Positions 59,612-64,000 of a DNA stretch of 64,000 nucleotides are shown here, one piece after another; the first letter of the stretch is position 1; each line of letters begins with the position of its first letter. Under the pieces are notes generated by a model. That model worked only from the letters and a program-made list of their open reading frames with translations. It did no database searches and had not been told where the DNA came from. A program made the position numbers and the translations under genes. The DNA is from Clostridium estertheticum (GTDB lineage: Bacteria > Bacillota > Clostridia > Clostridiales > Clostridiaceae), in the NCBI RefSeq assembly GCF_026650985.1, contig NZ_CP086239.1, positions 5,048,501 through 5,112,500 on the forward strand, read 5' to 3'.

Positions 59612-60271
59612 ATGAGTAAGAAACAGTTTATTGTTATAGGACTTGGAAGATTTGGAACATCGGTTGCTGAAACGTTATATGCTTTGGGAAACGATGTTTT
59701 GGCAGTTGATTCTGATGAGGAGGTAGTTCAAAGCATTTCAGATTCAGTTACTCATTCGGTTCAAGTTGATGCAAATGATGAAAATAGTTTGAGAGCCCTT
59801 GGTATTCGTAATTTTGATTGTGCAGTTATTGGTATAGGCGATAATATTCAGTCTAGTATTTTGGCAACAGTATTAGTTAAAGAATTGGGAGTAAAATATG
59901 TAATTACAAAGGCAACAAATGCATTACATGCCAAAGTATTATATAAGATAGGTGCAGATAGAGTTGTTTTCCCAGAGCGAGATATGGGTGAACGTGTTGC
60001 TCATAATTTAGTGTCATCAAATATATTAGATTATATAGAATTATCGCCTGATTATAGTATTGCTGAAGTTGTGAGTCCGATAGAATGGCATAACAAGACA
60101 CTTAGAGAATTAAATATAAGAGCTAAATATGGAATAAATGTAATGGCTATAAAAAGAAATAATGATGTTGATGTTTCTCTATCGGCCGATAATATTATTG
60201 AACCCGGAGATATTATTGTGGCTATAGGTAGCATTGAAGAATTAAATGCGTTAGAAAATTTAGTTAAATAA
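59612..60271 (+). CDS. ktrA: TrkA/KtrA-family RCK regulatory subunit
   Basis: A 219-residue protein: RCK_N Rossmann domain with GLGRFGTSVAETL and the nucleotide-binding acidic residue in VLAVDSDEE, then an RCK_C domain (near 135-219, LRELNIRAKYGINVMAIKR...EPGDIIVAIGS) that in homologues binds c-di-AMP. It gates KtrB according to ATP/ADP. It starts at ATG 59612 after GGGGTGGAAG, 11 bases past ktrB. Confidence 0.93.
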   Translation: MSKKQFIVIGLGRFGTSVAETLYALGNDVLAVDSDEEVVQSISDSVTHSVQVDANDENSLRALGIRNFDCAVIGIGDNIQSSILATVLVKELGVKYVITKATNALHAKVLYKIGADRVVFPERDMGERVAHNLVSSNILDYIELSPDYSIAEVVSPIEWHNKTLRELNIRAKYGINVMAIKRNNDVDVSLSADNIIEPGDIIVAIGSIEELNALENLVK

Positions 60272-60283
60272 GGGGTACTTCGT

Positions 60284-61069
60284 TTGGAATATATTCAGAG
60301 TAAGGATAATTTGTTGATTAAAGATATTAGAAAATTAAAGGAAAAAAGATATAGAACAAGTAGCAATATGTTTTTAGTTGAGGGTTTTAGATTTGTAGAA
60401 GAAGCTTTGGACTCAGGATTTGAAGTGGTACATATATTTATAAGCGCTAGAGGCGAGGTTAAATTTGAGAACTCAAGTATAAAAAATAAGCTACAGGTAA
60501 ATACTAAAGTTTATGGCGTTAATGATAGTTTGTTTAAAAATATTTGTGATACAGATAATCCACAAGGGATTATCGCATCAGTTAGAAATAAACCTGTAGA
60601 AATCAAATATGATAATGGATTTTATATGTTAGCAGATAGGATTCAAGATCCAGGAAATATGGGAACTATAATTAGAACTGCCCATGCTGCAGGGGCCCTG
60701 GGAGTTATACTTACAAAGGGAACTGTGGATATTTATAATGAGAAAACATTAAGGGCTACAATGGGTTCTATTTTTAAAATACCTATTATTTACGATAATG
60801 ATTTATCACTAGTTAAAAAACTTAAAATGAGTGGATTTAAACTAGTAACTAGTTCACTCGATACTGATAAAAATTTTTATGATATAGATTTAAAAGGTAA
60901 AATTATTATATCAGTTGGAAATGAAGGAAATGGAATTAGCGATGAAGTTTATGAGATATGTGACCTTAAAATTAAAATTCCTATGCCTGGTGGTGCAGAA
61001 TCATTAAATGCAGCAGTAGCATCATCAATTATGATGTATGAAGTTGTAAGACAAAAAAATATTAAATAG
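60284..61069 (+). CDS. SpoU/TrmH-family rRNA 2'-O-methyltransferase
   Basis: A 261-residue protein with an N-terminal substrate-binding segment (IQSKDNLLIKDIRKLKEKRYRTSSNMFLVEGFRFVEEAL). The trefoil-knot SPOUT domain shows motif 1 DPGNMGTIIRTAHAAG, motif 2 SVGNEGNGIS and motif 3 IPMPGGAESLNAAVASSIMMYE. It methylates ribose 2'-OH on rRNA or tRNA; the exact site (RlmB, TsnR or YsgA type) cannot be assigned. It starts at TTG 60284 after AAGGGG. Genes of this family often precede pheST in Bacillota, as here. Confidence 0.92.
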   Translation: MEYIQSKDNLLIKDIRKLKEKRYRTSSNMFLVEGFRFVEEALDSGFEVVHIFISARGEVKFENSSIKNKLQVNTKVYGVNDSLFKNICDTDNPQGIIASVRNKPVEIKYDNGFYMLADRIQDPGNMGTIIRTAHAAGALGVILTKGTVDIYNEKTLRATMGSIFKIPIIYDNDLSLVKKLKMSGFKLVTSSLDTDKNFYDIDLKGKIIISVGNEGNGISDEVYEICDLKIKIPMPGGAESLNAAVASSIMMYEVVRQKNIK

Positions 61070-61083
61070 TTTTAAATTCATAG

Positions 61084-61112
61084 TTGAAATTTTATGTAGT
61101 TATGGTTATAAT
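61084..61112 (+). promoter_or_regulatory. Sigma-A promoter of pheST
   Basis: TTGAAA (61084-61089), a 17-bp spacer and TATAAT (61107-61112). Confidence 0.7.
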
Positions 61113-61129
61113 GTTTTGTATACTTTCAT

Positions 61130-61376
61130 AAATTAGTGAAGAATAATAAACTGTGATAGAGATAGTAAATATAAAAATAATTACAGGGATAAGAAGCCTT
61201 AGATTGAGAGCTTCTAAATAAATTTTTATATTGAAGTTCACTCTGGAGTTCTAACAGTGAAATAAAGTAACTGCTAGCGGGTAGAACCGATAAATTTATC
61301 TAAGAGGACTATTTATTAGTCAATTAGGGTGGTAACGCGGATATTCCGTCCCTTTATTGGGGATGGTTTTTTTTGT
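61130..61376 (+). ncRNA. T-box leader, phenylalanine specifier
   Basis: T-box bulge AGGGTGGTAACGCGG at 61327-61341. Specifier GAAG-TTC-AC with phenylalanine codon TTC at 61237-61239. Terminator CCGTCCC with GGGGATGG at about 61347-61368, then a T-run. It responds to uncharged tRNA-Phe, one gene for which lies at 50485-50560. Confidence 0.94.
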
Positions 61377-61430
61377 TTTATAAAAAAATATAAATACATA
61401 TATTACATAAATATGAAGGGAGTTTTCATT

Positions 61431-62450
61431 ATGAAAGAAAAGTTGGAAATGATAAAAGCTGCAGTTTTAGAAGAATTAAAAGGAGCAGATATTAAAACAG
61501 AATTAGAAAATGTTAGAGTTAAGTATTTAGGTAAAAAAGGTGAACTTACGCAAATATTAAGGGGTATGGGTCAGCTATCAAATGAAGAAAGACCAGTCAT
61601 TGGGAAACTAGCAAATCAAGTACGCGAGGACATTGAGTCAATTATAACTAAAGCTTCAGACAAATTAAAGAAGATAGAAAATGAATTAAAGCTAAAAAGT
61701 GAAGTTATAGATATATCTATGCCAGGGAAAAAACAAACAATAGGTAAAAGACATCCACTTGAGCTAACACTTGAAAAAATTAATGATATCTTTTTATCTA
61801 TGGGATTTGTAATAGAAGAGGGTCCTGAGGTAGAAACAGATTATTATAATTTTGAAGCATTAAATATACCTAAAAACCATCCTGCAAGAGGTGAACAAGA
61901 TACTTTTTATATAAATGATAGTGTGGTTTTAAGAACTCAAACATCACCAGTACAAATAAGAACTATGGAAAACCAGAAACCACCTATAAAAATGATTTCA
62001 CCCGGTAAAGTTTATAGGTCAGATGCAGCAGATGCTACTCATTCACCAATTTTTTATCAAATTGAAGGACTAGTAGTAGATAAGGGAATTACATTTGCTG
62101 ATCTAAAGGGAACGTTAGAATTATTTACGCAAAAGATGTTTGGAGATAAGATGGAAACAAAGTTTAGACCACATCATTTTCCGTTTACAGAGCCTTCAGC
62201 TGAGATGGATGCTACTTGCTTTGTGTGCAAGGGTAAAGGATGCAAGGTTTGTAGTGGAAGCGGTTGGATAGAACTTTTAGGCTGTGGAATGGTTCATCCA
62301 GATGTTTTAAGAAATTGTGGAATTGACCCAGAAGTTTATAGTGGTTTTGCTTTTGGATTTGGACTTGATAGAATTACAATGCTTAACTACGGAATAGACG
62401 ATATTCGCGCGCTTTATGAAAGTGATATGAAATTTTTAAAACAATTCTAA
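61431..62450 (+). CDS. pheS: Phenylalanyl-tRNA synthetase alpha subunit
   Basis: A 339-residue class II synthetase subunit. The N-terminal coiled coil (residues 1-85) precedes the catalytic core: motif 1 [19 protein letters not shown], motif 2 [16 protein letters not shown], and motif 3 [22 protein letters not shown] at the end. A cysteine cluster, [12 protein letters not shown], lies near residue 263. With PheT it charges tRNA-Phe as an alpha2-beta2 enzyme. ATG 61431 after GAAGGGAG is the start; upstream in-frame codons fall in the T-box terminator. Confidence 0.97.
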   Translation: MKEKLEMIKAAVLEELKGADIKTELENVRVKYLGKKGELTQILRGMGQLSNEERPVIGKLANQVREDIESIITKASDKLKKIENELKLKSEVIDISMPGKKQTIGKRHPLELTLEKINDIFLSMGFVIEEGPEVETDYYNFEALNIPKNHPARGEQDTFYINDSVVLRTQTSPVQIRTMENQKPPIKMISPGKVYRSDAADATHSPIFYQIEGLVVDKGITFADLKGTLELFTQKMFGDKMETKFRPHHFPFTEPSAEMDATCFVCKGKGCKVCSGSGWIELLGCGMVHPDVLRNCGIDPEVYSGFAFGFGLDRITMLNYGIDDIRALYESDMKFLKQF

Positions 62451-62539
62451 ATTAATAATTATTTGCTACTTATATAGTTACAAGGGGCGAAACAATTAAT
62501 ACTTGTTTTGTACTAACACAGATGCTAGGAGGATATATT

Positions 62540-64000
62540 ATGAAAGTTCCAGTTAAATGGCTTAAAGATTATGTCGATATAAATATTTCACCACAGGAGC
62601 TCGGTGACAAATTAACTTTGTCTGGTTCAAAAGTTGAGGAAGTTATTATTTCGGGTGCTGAAATTCAAAATGTTGTTACAGGAAAAATAATAGAAATTGT
62701 GAGTCATCCAGATGCTGATAAATTAGTTGTATGTCAGGTAGATATAGGACTTAGCGCACCAACACAAATTGTTACAGCAGCTACTAATATGAAAGAAAAT
62801 GATATTGTACCGGTAGCACTTCATCAATCAACGCTACATGGAGGAGCGAAAATAAAGAAAGGCAAACTTCGTGGTATATTATCGAATGGTATGTTCTGCT
62901 CTGAGGAAGAACTTGGAATAGCTGTGGATGAACCGGTTGAGGGTTTAATGATACTACCAAAGGATACACCACTTGGCAAAGACATAAAAGAAGTATTAAA
63001 TCTTCAAAGCGCTCTAATAGATTTTGAGATAACTTCTAATAGAGCAGATTGTCTTAGTATTATAGGAATAGCTAGAGAGACGGCCGCAACATTAGGTACA
63101 GAATATAGAAAGCCAGCTCTTGATTATAAAGCTACTGCAGAGGAGAATGTAGAGGATATCTATAAGGTAGATCTTAAGGATGAGTTATGCAAAAGATATA
63201 TGTTAAAGGGTATAAAAAATGTAAAAATTGAGCCATCACCACAGTGGATGCAAGAAAGACTTATAGAGGCTGAAATCAGACCTGTTAATAACATAGTAGA
63301 CATTACAAACTTTGTTATGGTTGAGCTTGGTCAACCTATGCATGCATTTGACGCTAGGCAAATTACTACTAATAACATAGTTGTAGAAAGAGCGAAAACG
63401 TTAGAAAAATTTACTACATTAGATGAAAAAGAAAGAGAGTTAGATGATAGTATATTAACAATAAAAGATGGGGATAGAACTATAGGACTTGCAGGTATAA
63501 TGGGAGGTCTTAATTCGGAAATTAAAGAAGACACCACAAGTGTAATATTTGAGGGCGCAAATTTTGATGGGGTTAATATAAGACTTGCTTCGAAAAAATT
63601 ATTGTTAAGAACTGATGCATCTTCAAAGTTTGAAAAAGATTTGGATCCTAATATGGCTGAAATGGCAATTAATAGGGCTTGTCATTTAGTAGAAGAATTA
63701 GGTGCGGGTGAAATAATGCAGGGGTGCATAGATGTATATCCAAATAAAATTAAATCTCATACTTTAGAAGTGGATATAAATTGGATTAATACTTTCCTCG
63801 GAACAAATATATCTAAGTATGATATGAAATCATATCTTGATAGATTAGAACTTGCTACTGAAATAATAGGTAATTTTCTAATTGTACAGTCGCCTTCCCA
63901 TAGATCTGATATTAATATCAGAGAAGATATTGCAGAAGAAATAGCTAGAATGTATGGTTACGATAATATACCATCTACATTACCTAATTGCGAAACTTCA
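62540..64000 (+). CDS. pheT: Phenylalanyl-tRNA synthetase beta subunit, 3' end outside window
   Basis: Open from ATG 62540 (after AGGAGGATATATT) to the last base, 487 codons; PheT is normally about 800 residues, so the C-terminal part is missing. Visible domains are the N-terminal [12 protein letters not shown], the EMAP-type tRNA-binding domain with HPDADKL (near 57-63), the B3/B4 editing domain with [14 protein letters not shown] (near 247-260), and the start of the B5 domain. The B3/B4 domain hydrolyses Tyr-tRNA-Phe. It is co-transcribed with pheS. Confidence 0.96.
   Translation, partial: MKVPVKWLKDYVDINISPQELGDKLTLSGSKVEEVIISGAEIQNVVTGKIIEIVSHPDADKLVVCQVDIGLSAPTQIVTAATNMKENDIVPVALHQSTLHGGAKIKKGKLRGILSNGMFCSEEELGIAVDEPVEGLMILPKDTPLGKDIKEVLNLQSALIDFEITSNRADCLSIIGIARETAATLGTEYRKPALDYKATAEENVEDIYKVDLKDELCKRYMLKGIKNVKIEPSPQWMQERLIEAEIRPVNNIVDITNFVMVELGQPMHAFDARQITTNNIVVERAKTLEKFTTLDEKERELDDSILTIKDGDRTIGLAGIMGGLNSEIKEDTTSVIFEGANFDGVNIRLASKKLLLRTDASSKFEKDLDPNMAEMAINRACHLVEELGAGEIMQGCIDVYPNKIKSHTLEVDINWINTFLGTNISKYDMKSYLDRLELATEIIGNFLIVQSPSHRSDINIREDIAEEIARMYGYDNIPSTLPNCETS

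Overview
The window is AT-rich DNA typical of a spore-forming Clostridium (sensu stricto). Evidence: three T-box leaders on tRNA-synthetase genes, an alpha/beta-type small acid-soluble spore protein, a PdaB-like deacetylase and a YtxC-like sporulation protein, AGA-dominated arginine codons, and frequent TTG starts behind strong Shine-Dalgarno sites. It is mostly chromosomal core with small accessory patches. I cannot name the species from sequence alone.

Layout. 1-4.4 kb: the 3' part of an HD-domain gene, a radical SAM gene, birA, DUF1292, UPF0158 and MgtC-like genes. 4.4-6.9 kb (minus): a DEAD-box helicase with a DbpA-type RNA-binding tail, and queT behind a preQ1-I riboswitch. 7.2-10.6 kb: M16 peptidase, recX and a membrane transglutaminase-like gene. 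10.6-12.3 kb: an intact IS1182-type element inserted into the terminator shared by two convergent genes. 12.3-14.4 kb (minus): TPR protein and an SsuC/SsuB-like ABC pair; its likely binding protein lies apart at 27.6-28.6 kb. 14.9-19.2 kb: a giant 2-hydroxyacyl-CoA dehydratase activator-type protein. 19.8-26.9 kb: an accessory-looking block with a small membrane protein, a class I aldolase with foreign-looking codons, a Bce-type peptide-antibiotic module whose response regulator carries an in-frame stop, and an AAC(3)-family gene. 28.7-38.1 kb: T-box-valS, then oppABCDF behind a leader resembling the SAM-I/SAM-IV riboswitch group. 38.3-43.5 kb: folC, TSCPD protein, beta-propeller protein, DUF4364, PdaB-like and SSB-like genes. 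43.8-47.7 kb: the diaminopimelate/lysine genes dapD, patA, dapB and dapA. 48.0-50.0 kb: SASP, methyltransferase, hslO. 50.3-50.7 kb: tRNA genes Val-Asp-Phe-Gly-Cys. 50.9-54.4 kb: ECF sigma factor, small membrane protein, signal peptidase, T-box-proS. 54.8-64 kb: DUF6873-like, ytxC-like, infC-rpmI-rplT, ktrB-ktrA, an rRNA methyltransferase and T-box-pheS-pheT (pheT runs off the end).

The least explained material is intergenic. Family A is a near-palindromic element of about 190-230 bp with three full-length copies (521-731, 26952-27183, 43596-43782), a degenerate copy and an arms-only copy; its central stem covaries between copies. Family B is a second long palindrome (19178-19412, 54584-54813, fragment 27293-27423). 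Both sit at gene 3' ends. A six-unit, 19-bp array of micro-hairpins spans both stop codons of a convergent gene pair (40990-41099). Other points of interest are the S-box-like leader on opp, duplicated promoters before infC, and the IS insertion with a visible 8-bp target duplication.
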